From contig NZ_CP012700.1 in assembly GCF_001307295.1 (NCBI RefSeq), forward strand, positions 4,529,001 to 4,593,000: a stretch of 64,000 nucleotides of DNA, read 5' to 3'. Below are positions 44,354-53,457 of this stretch, piece after piece. The DNA comes from Sphingopyxis macrogoltabida (GTDB taxonomy: Bacteria > Pseudomonadota > Alphaproteobacteria > Sphingomonadales > Sphingomonadaceae). The position numbers were made by a program, and so were the translations under genes. Numbering within the stretch: position 1 is the stretch's first letter; each line of letters opens with the position of its first letter. The notes below the pieces were generated by a model that made no database searches, was not told the origin of the DNA, and saw only the letters and a program-made list of their open reading frames with translations.

Positions 44354-45004
44354 TTATGCGCCGAAACGGATGGGCTTCGGCGGTTCGCCGGCCGATTCGG
44401 CGATGAATTGCAATCGCAGCAGTTCGGCGACGCTGCCGACCTGGGCGCGCCGCATGATGTTGGCGCGGTGCACCTCGACCGTCCGCGGGCTGAGGTCGAG
44501 GCGGCGGGCGATCGCCTTGTTGCCGAGCCCCGCGGCGATCGCGCCGACGATGTCGCGTTCGCGCGGCGTCAGCGCGGCGAGCCGCATTTCCGCGTCGCGA
44601 TGCCGGGTCAGCGCGTCCTGCCGGAGGTGCCAGTCGCCGAGCGAGCGGTCGACGGCGCGGCGGACAAGCCGCGGGTCGAGCGGGGCGGGGAGCAGATCCT
44701 GCACTCCGCCGCGCAGGATCGCGCGCGATTCGGCGATACTCAGCCGGTCGGCGGCGACGAAAATCGTCGTGTTGGCGCGCCCCGCGATCCGGTCGAGCAG
44801 CGCGGCGCCGCTCGTCGGGCCGGGTTGACGCCAGTGGAACAGCAACAGGCCGCCTTCATGCTCGGCCCCGGCCTCTAGCCAGGCATCGGCATTCGCAAAG
44901 CTGCGTACGACGCGGCGGCTGCCCGCCGCGAGCGCGCGAAAGCAGGCCGCACGCTCGGTCGGGTCCGGCAGGACGAGATGGATATGGCCCCCATGATCGC
45001 TCAC
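44354..45004 (-). CDS. LuxR/FixJ-type regulator with degenerate receiver domain
   Basis: A 216-residue two-domain protein. The C-terminal LuxR helix-turn-helix is complete (LTPRERDIVGAIAAGLGNKAIARRLDLSPRTVEVHR). The N-terminal part aligns with FixJ-type receivers, but the phospho-acceptor Asp is His57 (LLLFHWRQPG against the usual LVLDVRMPG), the conserved Lys is Ala107 (LLPAPLD) and the Thr/Ser is Ala84. It should therefore act without classical phosphorylation. The GTG at 45004 is inferred from where the receiver begins. No histidine kinase lies nearby. Confidence 0.85.
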   Translation of the reverse strand: MSDHGGHIHLVLPDPTERAACFRALAAGSRRVVRSFANADAWLEAGAEHEGGLLLFHWRQPGPTSGAALLDRIAGRANTTIFVAADRLSIAESRAILRGGVQDLLPAPLDPRLVRRAVDRSLGDWHLRQDALTRHRDAEMRLAALTPRERDIVGAIAAGLGNKAIARRLDLSPRTVEVHRANIMRRAQVGSVAELLRLQFIAESAGEPPKPIRFGA

Positions 45005-45117
45005 CCCGCCCTGCTGCCGCGCCGGGCGCGGCAAGCCCAGCGCGATCCGGTCGGCTTCGGCGCCAGTTCGGAGCAAGGAGCGGGCGGCATGTCGCCGCCG
45101 CGGCGAGAATATCTGGT

Positions 45118-45136
45118 GACCCCTACGGGAGGGGTC
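45118..45136. promoter_or_regulatory. Hairpin between the LuxR gene and the esterase gene
   Basis: GACCCCT-acggg-AGGGGTC forms a perfect 7-bp stem with a 5-nt loop; an ANGGA-like loop/stem junction is the sort of target CsrA-type proteins bind. It lies in the divergent promoter region, about 114 bp upstream of the LuxR GTG. Function unproven. Confidence 0.35.
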
Positions 45137-45234
45137 CATGCAAATCTTAGCCAGATGAAATCAATAACTTAATGACGATCCGGTGCGCGTTATGGATTTC
45201 CCAATACCGGAATCGGATTGAACACTCATTAAAC

Positions 45235-45253
45235 TATGAATGAACATGTTGAC
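45235..45253 (+). promoter_or_regulatory. Motif shared with the TonB receptor promoter
   Basis: TATGAATG-aac-ATGTTGAC here recurs as TATGAATG-t-ATGTTGAC at 49811-49827, upstream of the TonB receptor. It lies 132 bp before the carboxylesterase ATG in an AT-rich stretch and may be a common regulator site or promoter -35 region. Confidence 0.4.
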
Positions 45254-45384
45254 GGAGGGTGTTGCCTGTTGCAGGATGGCTTCGCTTTTCCGGAAGAAGT
45301 CGTTCAGCGAGCGTATCTATCGGAAGATCGGCCAAGGGACGGCCGCGCAAGAATGCGCGGACCAGATCCGACGATGGGAGATTG

Positions 45385-46893
45385 ATGATGAGGCGCATGC
45401 TTTTCGGGTTGCTGCTTGGCGCGTCGTTGGCGACGCCCGCTTTGGCGCAGACGGCGGTCGCGACCGATGCCGGTACGGTGGCCGGCGCGGCGGATGCCCA
45501 GGTCATTTCATTCAAGGGGATTCCCTACGCCGCACCGCCGATCGGGCCGCTGCGGTGGAAGGCGCCCGAGCGCGCCCCTGCCTGGACCGGCGTGCGCGAG
45601 GCGAAGGCCTATGGCAACGCCTGTCCGCAGCCCGTCCGCCCTGAAGCCTGGGCACAGGTAGGCGCGCAGAGCGAGGATTGCCTCTTCCTCAACGTCTGGC
45701 GGCCGAAAAAGCCCGGAAAATATCCGGTGATGGTCTTCATGCACGGCGGCGGCTTTGTCTTTGGCGCGGCGGGCGTGCCGCTGTACGAGGGATCGGCTCT
45801 CGCCGCGCGCGGCGCGGTGGTTGTCACGATGAACTATCGGCTCGGCCGGCTCGGCTATTTTGCGCATCCCGCGCTGACCCGCGAAGATCCTGACGGAAAG
45901 CTCGGCAATTTCGGCGTGATGGACCAGATCGCGTCGCTCGAGTGGGTGAAGCGCAACATCGCCGGCTTCGGCGGCGACCCCGGCAATGTGATGATATTCG
46001 GCGAATCCGCAGGCGCGGGGGCAGTACAGATACTGATGGGATCGCCGGCAGCGGCGGGGTTGTTCCACAAGGCGGCGTCGCAGTCGGGGTCGGGAAGCAC
46101 CGTGCTGGCGCCGATCCGCGGCGGTGCGATCAATGCCGAGATGCTTGGCCAGAAGTTCACCGACGAGCTTGGACTCAAGGATCCCACCGCCGAGCAGCTT
46201 CGCGCGATCCCGGTCGCCGAGATCATCAAGGCACGCGCGTTTCCCTTCATCGACGGCAAGGTCGTGACGATGAGCCCTGGCGAGGCCTTCTACAAGAACA
46301 GACAGGTGCGCGTTCCGTTGATCATCGGCTCGAACTCGAATGAATCGAGCCTCGGCGGCATGACCGAGGCGACGGCGAAGATGGTGCTGGGGAGCGCCTT
46401 TCCCGAACTCCATGCGGGCTATGTCGCATTGACGGGCAAGAAGCCCGATGCGGCCGCGGTCGATCTCGCCGAGGGGCTCGGCTTCGTCCTGCCCTCGATC
46501 GCGGTCGCCGACCAGCATGCGGCAACCGGCAACAAGGCCTTCGCCTATTATTTCGATCAGGTGCCGGTCGATCAGCGCGCCACGGCCGCGGGAACCGACC
46601 ATGGCGGCGAGCTCGAGTATTTGTTCGGCAACAAGGCGGCGGAACATCGCTGGGATGCCGAGGATGTGAAGGTGTCGAAGCAGATGGGCGACTATTGGGT
46701 GCGCTTCGCTACGACGGGCGACCCCAATGGCAAGGGCGCGGTGCGCTGGCCCGCGGTGACGACGCCGCCGACCGACTATCTGGTCATCAGTGCCAAACCC
46801 CATGCTGCGCGGCTTACGCCCATCGAGGAAAAGGCGAAGGCGGCCGCGATGGCGGGGGCGATCAAGACGTGGACGGCGCCGACCGCACCCTGA
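45385..46893 (+). CDS. Exported type-B carboxylesterase
   Basis: A 502-residue alpha/beta hydrolase of the carboxylesterase (COesterase) family, with signal peptide to about residue 22 (TPALAQ). The N-terminal FKGIPYAAPPIGPLRWKAPE, the oxyanion HGGGF, the nucleophile Ser208 in GESAG, an acidic residue in GSNSNESS and the His in TDHGGELEYLF complete the catalytic set. It would hydrolyse esters in the periplasm. ATG 45385 follows GGGAG. It is first in a run with the GH1 gene 34 bp downstream. Confidence 0.93.
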   Translation: MMRRMLFGLLLGASLATPALAQTAVATDAGTVAGAADAQVISFKGIPYAAPPIGPLRWKAPERAPAWTGVREAKAYGNACPQPVRPEAWAQVGAQSEDCLFLNVWRPKKPGKYPVMVFMHGGGFVFGAAGVPLYEGSALAARGAVVVTMNYRLGRLGYFAHPALTREDPDGKLGNFGVMDQIASLEWVKRNIAGFGGDPGNVMIFGESAGAGAVQILMGSPAAAGLFHKAASQSGSGSTVLAPIRGGAINAEMLGQKFTDELGLKDPTAEQLRAIPVAEIIKARAFPFIDGKVVTMSPGEAFYKNRQVRVPLIIGSNSNESSLGGMTEATAKMVLGSAFPELHAGYVALTGKKPDAAAVDLAEGLGFVLPSIAVADQHAATGNKAFAYYFDQVPVDQRATAAGTDHGGELEYLFGNKAAEHRWDAEDVKVSKQMGDYWVRFATTGDPNGKGAVRWPAVTTPPTDYLVISAKPHAARLTPIEEKAKAAAMAGAIKTWTAPTAP

Positions 46894-46927
46894 ACAGGCG
46901 GCACGCGGCACATCTTCAGGAGAGATT

Positions 46928-48256
46928 ATGACTATCGCATCGAACCGGCCGACCCGGCGGGAAGTCTTCGCCGGCGCGGCCGGCCTCGTTGCCGCGGTCG
47001 GTGCGACGCCGGCGGGGGCGCTCGCCGCCGGACGCAAGGCGCCCGAAGGCTTTCTGTGGGGCACCGCGATCTCGGCGCATCAGAGCGAGGGCGGCAACAC
47101 CGCGTCGGATAGCTGGCTGCTCGAGACGAACAAGCCGACTGCCTTTACCGACCCGTCGGGTGACGCCTGCGACAGCTATCATCGATATGAAGAAGACCTC
47201 GACATTGCGGCGAGCCTTGGTCTCAACTGCTATCGCTTCGGCATCGAATGGGCGCGGATCGAACCCGCCGAGGGCATGTTTTCCGAAGCCGCGCTCGACC
47301 ATTATGCCCGCGTGTTGAAGGCGTGCCGCGCGCGCGGGCTGATGCCGATGGTGACCTATAATCATTTCACCGTGCCCTTGTGGTTCGCGATGCGCGGCGG
47401 GTTCGAAGTCGCCGACGGCGCCGACCTGTTCGCGCGCTTCTGTGGCCGCGCGACCGAGCGGCTGGGGCCGCTGATCGGCATGGCGACGACGTTCAACGAG
47501 GCGAATATTCTGGGGCTGCGCAAGGTGATCCCGCGTTTCGCGAGCGACGCCGCGGCTGAAAATGCCCGCGCGATGATCGCGGCGGCGGCGAAACGCACAA
47601 ATTCGCCCGATTTTTCGTCGATGCTGTTCGGCAATCCCGACAAGATCGACAGGGTCATGCTCGACGCGCATGCCAAGGGCTATGCGGCGATCAAGGCGGC
47701 GCGGGCCGACCTGCCCGTCGGCGTGACCTTGTCGATGCAGGAAATCCAGGGCGTCGGCGAAGGTCATCGCGGCAGGGAGGCCGAGCAAACCATGTACGGC
47801 GGCTGGATCGAGGCGGCACGCCAGTCCGATTTCATCGGCGTCCAGACCTATTCGCGGCTGCGCATCGGGCCGAAGGGGCTGCTGCCGCCTGCGCCCGGCG
47901 CGCCGCTCACCGACATGGGGTACGAGAATTATCCGGCTGCGGTCGGGCACACGATCCGTTATGCCGCCAAACATATCGGCAAGCCGCTCTATCTGACCGA
48001 AACCGGGATCGGCACCACCGACGACGCCGTGCGGATCGCTTTCATCAAGGCGACGATGGACGAGGTCAGCAAGTGCATCGACGACGGGATCGATGTGAAG
48101 GGCTATCTCTATTGGTCGCTGCTCGACAACTTCGAATGGACGTCGGGCTATGCGAAGAAGTTCGGGCTGGTCGAAGTCGACCGCAAGACCTTCAAGCGCA
48201 CGCTGAAACCGAGTGCACGCTATCTCGGCATGCGGGCGCGGGCCAACCGGATCTGA
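46928..48256 (+). CDS. Tat-exported family GH1 beta-glucosidase
   Basis: A 442-residue glycoside hydrolase family 1 enzyme with a twin-arginine signal (PTRREVFAG, Arg10-Arg11). GH1 signatures: FLWGTAISAHQSEGG, FGIEWARIEP, TYNHFTVPLWF, acid/base Glu191 in TTFNEAN, and nucleophile Glu358 in LTETG (normally TENG). Then YWSLLDNFEWTSGYAKKFGLVEVD. It should release sugars from beta-glucosides or related glycosides after folding in the cytoplasm. Position next to two esterases and a TonB receptor suggests a plant-type glycoside ester as substrate. Confidence 0.94.
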   Translation: MTIASNRPTRREVFAGAAGLVAAVGATPAGALAAGRKAPEGFLWGTAISAHQSEGGNTASDSWLLETNKPTAFTDPSGDACDSYHRYEEDLDIAASLGLNCYRFGIEWARIEPAEGMFSEAALDHYARVLKACRARGLMPMVTYNHFTVPLWFAMRGGFEVADGADLFARFCGRATERLGPLIGMATTFNEANILGLRKVIPRFASDAAAENARAMIAAAAKRTNSPDFSSMLFGNPDKIDRVMLDAHAKGYAAIKAARADLPVGVTLSMQEIQGVGEGHRGREAEQTMYGGWIEAARQSDFIGVQTYSRLRIGPKGLLPPAPGAPLTDMGYENYPAAVGHTIRYAAKHIGKPLYLTETGIGTTDDAVRIAFIKATMDEVSKCIDDGIDVKGYLYWSLLDNFEWTSGYAKKFGLVEVDRKTFKRTLKPSARYLGMRARANRI

Positions 48257-48275
48257 CGGGCGGCCCGCACTTCCA

Positions 48276-49220
48276 CTATCGGTCGAAAACGTTGGTCCAC
48301 ATATATTCGGCAACGTCGATGGGCGCCACATAGTCGCCCGAGTAGCCGAGGCCGACATAACCGCTGTAGAGGACATGCGTGCCCCCGACGATCGTCACGA
48401 GGCCGGCGCGCGTGCCGGCGCGGCAATCGCGATATTCCTCGACGCGGACATCGGCCTTCAGCTGGATACGCGTGAGTTCGTCGCTGCACCCGTCGAGGCG
48501 TTTCCACGCCGCCAGGCTTTCGCGGGCGCCTTGAATCCCTAGTGGCACACCGAGCAGGTTGGCAGGCAGCGGCCACGGCGGGGGGTTGCCGAAATAGTTG
48601 ATCGTGCCGTCGTCGGTCGCCGCGATCGCCGTGACGCTGATCGGCCGTGCGGGGCGGCACTGATCGGTGTTGAGCGGGAAGGATATCGACACTACCGCGG
48701 TGACGACGTCGGCTGCCTCGCACGCCATTCGCTGCGCCATGCCGCCGCCGTTCGAGATACCCGTCACATATACGCGGCTGTCGTCGATATTCGCTCGGCG
48801 CTTCATTTCACCCACGACGGAACGCAGGAAGGCGACATCGTCGACGAGCAACGCGTTGCCGAGAAAGCAGCAGCCGTAAGCGTTCCAGCTCAGCGCTACG
48901 CCATCGGGCCAGACCGCGATGAAGCCGCGGCGATCGGATTCGCGAAGCTGTCCCGACCATTGGCGCTCGTCGGCGGCATTGCTGCTGAAACCATGCAGGT
49001 CGAGTAACAGCGGGACGTCGTCGCGGCCGCTATAGCTCTCGGGAACATGCACGAGAAAGGAGCGGAGCAGCCCGCCCGACCATATGGCGATACGGTGGTC
49101 GCCCGGCTGGAGGCAATTGCTCGCGCACGGTGCGGCCGAGGCGGGCGCCGATGAGGCCGCCAATGCGGCGAGTAGGGCGACCATGAAAGCGCGCAGCGCC
49201 CCGAAAAGCGAATATGTCAT
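48276..49220 (-). CDS. LpqC-type exported esterase (PHB depolymerase/feruloyl esterase-like)
   Basis: A 314-residue secreted alpha/beta hydrolase with a signal peptide to about residue 28. The LpqC/CE1-like layout is clear: LLLDLHGFSSNA, GFIAVWPDG, SWNAYGCCFLG, nucleophile in GISNGGGMAQRMAC, and a C-terminal GGTHVLYSG with the active-site His. Such enzymes cleave feruloyl or acetyl esters or short polyesters. A strong GAAGGAGAGG site precedes ATG 49220. It follows a small lipoprotein gene with 13 bp spacing and faces the GH1 gene. Confidence 0.9.
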   Translation of the reverse strand: MTYSLFGALRAFMVALLAALAASSAPASAAPCASNCLQPGDHRIAIWSGGLLRSFLVHVPESYSGRDDVPLLLDLHGFSSNAADERQWSGQLRESDRRGFIAVWPDGVALSWNAYGCCFLGNALLVDDVAFLRSVVGEMKRRANIDDSRVYVTGISNGGGMAQRMACEAADVVTAVVSISFPLNTDQCRPARPISVTAIAATDDGTINYFGNPPPWPLPANLLGVPLGIQGARESLAAWKRLDGCSDELTRIQLKADVRVEEYRDCRAGTRAGLVTIVGGTHVLYSGYVGLGYSGDYVAPIDVAEYMWTNVFDR

Positions 49221-49233
49221 ATCCTCTCCTTCT

Positions 49234-49539
49234 TCATCTGCTGTGGGGCGGGGAGGGCAGCGGTGTGAGGTCGCCGTCGTCGAGCAGCTCGGGCGGCAGC
49301 GGCGGGTCGGTGAATGGCTTTCGCGGCGCCATTTCTGTGAGCGGGGGGCGGTTTTCGAACGTCGGCGAGGCAGGGGGTTCGAGAATGCGCGACGGCCGGG
49401 ACGGAGCGCGATCCGCTTGCGGCGCGGCCACGATGACGACCACCGGACGCGACGCGGGGTCGGTGGACGGGCCATTGTCGCAGCCGGCGAGAAAAGCCGG
49501 CAGCAGCAGAGCCGCATTGGGCAAGCGCGCAGCGGTCAT
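49234..49539 (-). CDS. Small proline-rich lipoprotein
   Basis: A 101-residue predicted lipoprotein: MTAARLPNAALLLPAFLAGC gives a lipobox at Cys20, followed by a short, unstructured, proline-rich chain (PPLPPELLDDGD, PLPSPPHSR). No family is recognised. The start is inferred from the lipobox, since no good ribosome site precedes 49539. It is probably co-transcribed with the LpqC-type esterase and may anchor or assist it. Confidence 0.6.
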   Translation of the reverse strand: MTAARLPNAALLLPAFLAGCDNGPSTDPASRPVVVIVAAPQADRAPSRPSRILEPPASPTFENRPPLTEMAPRKPFTDPPLPPELLDDGDLTPLPSPPHSR

Positions 49540-49895
49540 GATGACATTGCCAAGGGTCGAGCGACCGCCCTGCAGCATTCGGCCGTGGATCGAAGGGCGC
49601 GCGCACAAGCGTCCGCACGCCATGGTGCCGTGATCGGGCATCTGCCTCTCCCATCCCGCTATTTTGCGAATCGAGCGATGGCTTATCATCGATTTCGGAA
49701 ATTCACTACAATATTAATGAGCGTATGTTTTTCCGAAAGAGTTTGCGAATTATGTCGATAATTTGTTTTGTTACGTAGCGTTTTTTCGAATTGAAAGATG
49801 TTCAATCATGTATGAATGTATGTTGACAACGCGCATTTTTGGGCACAAGTCTCCCATCGAGAACGCCGCAGAGCGTTTTGCCATTGGGAGAAGAT
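49540..49895. promoter_or_regulatory. AT-rich divergent promoter region of the TonB receptor and esterase genes
   Basis: No gene is seen. The stretch 49685-49830 is far more AT-rich than its surroundings. It holds an inverted pair TTTCGGAAA (49693-49701)/TTTCCGAAA (49730-49738), a TTGACA -35 box at 49823-49828 overlapping the TATGAATG-ATGTTGAC motif (49811-49827), and CTCATTAA on the minus strand (49714-49721), also found near 45224. These suggest a regulated divergent promoter. Confidence 0.5.
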
Positions 49896-52085
49896 ATGAT
49901 GAGCAAGCTGATGCTTTCCGTGTCGGCCGTAGCCCTGCTGGGGCCCGTGCCGGTTTTTGCTCAGACGACGACCGCACCGGTCGATGAAGCCGCTGCCGCG
50001 CCGTCGGGTGACGAGATCGTCGTCACCGCCGAGCGCCGCACGACTAGCCTGCAGCGGAGCAGTGTCGCCGCGACCGTGCTCAGCGGCGAGGATCTGGTGC
50101 GCAAGAGCGTCAACAGCGTCGAGGGACTTCAGTTCGCCTCGCCGTCACTGACAGTTAACACGACGGGGCAGGGCAATGCCTTCAACATCCGCGGTATCGG
50201 CAAGACCGAACAGACGAGTGCGATCGGCGTCGGCGTCATCACCTATCGCGACGGTGTCGCAACCCTGCCCGGCTATTTCCAGAGCGAGCCCTATTACGAT
50301 ATCGCCAGCGTCGAAGTGCTGCGCGGTCCGCAAGGGACCTTCGCGGGTGGCAACGCGACCGGCGGTGCGGTGTTCATCACCCAGCAAAACCCGACCTTCG
50401 ACCGCGTTGGCGGCTATTTCCTTGCCCAATATGGCAATTACGATCATATGAAGCTGCAGGGTGCGCTCAACATTCCGCACAGCGATACGCTCGCGATCCG
50501 CTTTGCCGGCAATATGGAACGCCGCGATACTTTCTATGACGTGTCGGGCCCGTGGACCGGCAATCCTGGCAACCGCCGCGATTACAGCGCGCGCGTCAGC
50601 ATCGCGTGGGAGCCGACGCCCGAACTCACCGTCCTGCTGAAGGGCGATTACAACAATATCGAATATGGCGGCCTGCCCGCGAGCCGTGGCACCGAAACCG
50701 GCGACCCGCTCAAGGTCGCCAACGACGCCCATCTTAGCGGCCGCGACGAATTCGGCCGCGTCGTGCTCAACGTCGCCTACAAGTTCGACAATGGCCTGAC
50801 GCTGCGTTCGATCAGCGGCTTCCAGCGCGGTACGACGCAGATATCCTATGACTCCGACGGTACCGCGACGATTATCCCCGCACTGTCGTTCCGCGACAAC
50901 ATCACCGAGGAAATCTGGTCGCAGGAATTCAACATCGTCTCGCCGGATACCGGGCCCTTTACCTGGGTGCTCGGCGGCTATTACCAGCACGACAAGATCA
51001 CCATCCCGGAAAACGGCGGCTATTATTCGGATGCGACGCCGAACACGCCGACCGCGCTCGACATCGAAATCGTCGGTACCAATCCCAAGACCGCGCTCGC
51101 CGCTTTCGGTCAGTTCGGATACGAACTGACCGACGGGCTGCAGATCACGGTTGGCGGCCGTTGGTCGCGCACCACTTCGGCCAACGACGCCGAAGCCCGC
51201 GCCTATTTCACCGGCATTCCCGGCCCAATCCTTGTGCTCCCGCAGGTCGATCGGACGGTCAACACGAAGGTCAACGGCAAGATCGCGCTGAACTGGACTG
51301 TCGATCCGAACCATTTCCTCTATGCCTTCGTCGCCACCGGCAGCAAGGCGGGCGGTCTTAACGGCCCGAACATCCTTGGCCGGACGCCGTTGGCCTTTGA
51401 TGCGGAGGACGTCACCGATTTTGAGGCGGGCTGGAAAGGGACCTGGTTCGACGGCCACCTGCGTACGCAGCTTGGCGGCTACTATAACCTCTACAAGAAT
51501 TTCCAGGTCAGCATCGTCGACCCGATCTCGCCGAGCATTTCCTCGATCTTTAACGTCCCTGGCAAAACCAAGCTCTATGGCCTTGAATTTTCGGCGCAGG
51601 GCAATTTCGACGCCATGTCTTTCGATCTTGCAGCTTCGGTTTCCAACTCGAAACTCGGCAGCTTCTTTGCGGCCGATCCCCGGCTCGGTGGCGCTCCGGC
51701 CGTGTGCAACCCCGAAAGCGGGCCGGCGACCGCCCGCTGTCTTGACCTGACCGGCAACGAACAGGCCTATGCGCCGAAGCTGACGCTCAGCGCTGGCGCG
51801 CAATATGCCATCCCGCTGGGCAACGAAGCAACGCTGACACCGCGCGTCGACTTCGCGCATATCGCCGCGAGTTGGGGTAGTCTGTTCCAGAATCCGTTAT
51901 TCGGCGACCGGCTCGAGGCGCGCAACATCCTCAATGCACAACTGACGCTGGAGAGCGGCGACTGGACGATCGCTGCCTATGGCACCAACCTGACCAACCA
52001 GCATTATGTCGCGGCGATCAATGGCGCCCGCCGTCTTGCCGGGGCACCGCGCCAATATGGACTGCGCGTCAGCCGCAACTTCTGA
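49896..52085 (+). CDS. TonB-dependent outer-membrane receptor
   Basis: A 729-residue receptor: signal peptide to ~residue 22 (VFAQTTT), TonB box-like DEIVVTAERR, plug domain (VEVLRGPQGTFAGGNATGGAVFI), and a 22-strand-type barrel ending in VSRNF. The N-terminus has no FecA-like signalling extension. It belongs to the iron-unrelated, sphingomonad-type receptors often used for aromatic or polymeric substrates. ATG 49896 follows GGGAGAAG; an earlier in-frame start at 49839 is rejected. Co-directional with an MFS permease and acyl-CoA ligase, hence probably the uptake step. Confidence 0.94.
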   Translation: MMSKLMLSVSAVALLGPVPVFAQTTTAPVDEAAAAPSGDEIVVTAERRTTSLQRSSVAATVLSGEDLVRKSVNSVEGLQFASPSLTVNTTGQGNAFNIRGIGKTEQTSAIGVGVITYRDGVATLPGYFQSEPYYDIASVEVLRGPQGTFAGGNATGGAVFITQQNPTFDRVGGYFLAQYGNYDHMKLQGALNIPHSDTLAIRFAGNMERRDTFYDVSGPWTGNPGNRRDYSARVSIAWEPTPELTVLLKGDYNNIEYGGLPASRGTETGDPLKVANDAHLSGRDEFGRVVLNVAYKFDNGLTLRSISGFQRGTTQISYDSDGTATIIPALSFRDNITEEIWSQEFNIVSPDTGPFTWVLGGYYQHDKITIPENGGYYSDATPNTPTALDIEIVGTNPKTALAAFGQFGYELTDGLQITVGGRWSRTTSANDAEARAYFTGIPGPILVLPQVDRTVNTKVNGKIALNWTVDPNHFLYAFVATGSKAGGLNGPNILGRTPLAFDAEDVTDFEAGWKGTWFDGHLRTQLGGYYNLYKNFQVSIVDPISPSISSIFNVPGKTKLYGLEFSAQGNFDAMSFDLAASVSNSKLGSFFAADPRLGGAPAVCNPESGPATARCLDLTGNEQAYAPKLTLSAGAQYAIPLGNEATLTPRVDFAHIAASWGSLFQNPLFGDRLEARNILNAQLTLESGDWTIAAYGTNLTNQHYVAAINGARRLAGAPRQYGLRVSRNF

Positions 52086-52146
52086 TCCTCCCTCGCGGGC
52101 ATGGCCAGTCCCGCCATGCCCGCTTCTTTTCAGGGAAATTCGCGCG

Positions 52147-53457
52147 ATGCCGGCTGCTTCGTCCCCGACACTTTCTTCCGACAGGCAGAGCAATCGCTAT
52201 CGCTGGTTCGTCCTCGCCGCGCTCTGCTTCGTCTACGTCCTCAATTTCCTCGATCGCCAGCTGCTGTCGATCCTCGCGAAGCCGATCCAAGACGATCTCA
52301 GGATTAGCGATGGCGAGCTCGGGCTGCTCGGCGGGCTCTACTTCGCGATGTTCTATTGCATCCTCGGCATTCCGGTCGCGTGGCTCGCCGATCGCACCAA
52401 CCGTATACGCGTGCTATCGGTCGCCTGCGCGCTGTGGAGCGCGGCGACGATCGCGTGCGGTATGTCGACGACCTATGTTCAGCTCGCCGCCGCGCGCATG
52501 GGCGTGGGGATCGGCGAGGCCGGCGGCGTGCCGCCCTCCTATTCGATCATCTCCGACTATTTTCCGCCCGAACGGCGCGGGCTGGCGCTCGGGCTATTCA
52601 ACCTCGGCCCGCCACTCGGGCAGGCGCTCGGTGTCGCATTCGGGGCAAAGATCGCCGCGGCGTACGACTGGCGGCTTGCCTTCCTGCTGCTCGGCGTCGC
52701 CGGGCTGATCGCCGCCGCGGGCGTCTGGGCCTTTGTCCGCGAACCGCGTCGCGGCGCGACCGATGTCGTAGCGGCGGTCGAATCCGCCGATGAGGCGGCG
52801 ACCTTTGGCGCGACGATGAAGATGTTCTTCTCGCGATCCGACCTCACGCTCGTCTCGCTCGCCGCGGGCGCGACGCAATTCGTCACTTATGCGACGCTCG
52901 GCTTCACGACGCTGTTCCTGATGCGCGAAAAGGGCATGACGCTCGACGAAATCGCGATCTGGTACGCGCTCGTCCTCGGCATCGGGGTCAGCGCGGGCAT
53001 CTATCTCTCGGGCCGCCTCGTCGATCGTTATGCGGCTCGACGGCCGGAGGCTTACGGGCTGATCCCCGCGATCGCGCTCCTGCTCGCTGTGCCCTTCTTC
53101 ATCGGCTTCGTGCATACGCCGGCGTGGCCGCTCGCGATGCTCTTCCTGCTTGGCCCGACCTTCCTCAACTATTTCTATCTGACCCCGGCGGTGACGCTGG
53201 TCCAGAATGCGGTGCCGGCGCGCCAGCGCACGCTCGCCGGCGCGGTGCTGCTCTTGATCATGAACCTCATCGGCCTCGGGCTCGGCCCGACCTGGCTGGG
53301 TGCGGTCAGCGACTGGCTGAAACCGGCGCATCCCGACAATTCGCTCCAGCTTGCCTTCTACAGCCTCGTTCCCTTCTACTTCATCGCGATCGCGCTGCAC
53401 CTCGCGCTCGCGCGCGTGCTCAAACGAAAACGAGAAATGCCCTGTGATTTCCGGTAA
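52147..53457 (+). CDS. MFS permease (spinster-like)
   Basis: A 436-residue twelve-helix major facilitator. Motifs: NFLDRQLLSILAKPIQDDL (spinster/aromatic-acid type helix 1 and loop), WLADRTNRIRVL (motif A), GIGEAGGVPPSYSIISDYFPPERRG (motif B region). ATG 52147 is 61 bp after the TonB receptor. It overlaps the acyl-CoA ligase gene by 14 bp. It likely moves the imported compound or its released acid across the inner membrane. Confidence 0.92.
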   Translation: MPAASSPTLSSDRQSNRYRWFVLAALCFVYVLNFLDRQLLSILAKPIQDDLRISDGELGLLGGLYFAMFYCILGIPVAWLADRTNRIRVLSVACALWSAATIACGMSTTYVQLAAARMGVGIGEAGGVPPSYSIISDYFPPERRGLALGLFNLGPPLGQALGVAFGAKIAAAYDWRLAFLLLGVAGLIAAAGVWAFVREPRRGATDVVAAVESADEAATFGATMKMFFSRSDLTLVSLAAGATQFVTYATLGFTTLFLMREKGMTLDEIAIWYALVLGIGVSAGIYLSGRLVDRYAARRPEAYGLIPAIALLLAVPFFIGFVHTPAWPLAMLFLLGPTFLNYFYLTPAVTLVQNAVPARQRTLAGAVLLLIMNLIGLGLGPTWLGAVSDWLKPAHPDNSLQLAFYSLVPFYFIAIALHLALARVLKRKREMPCDFR

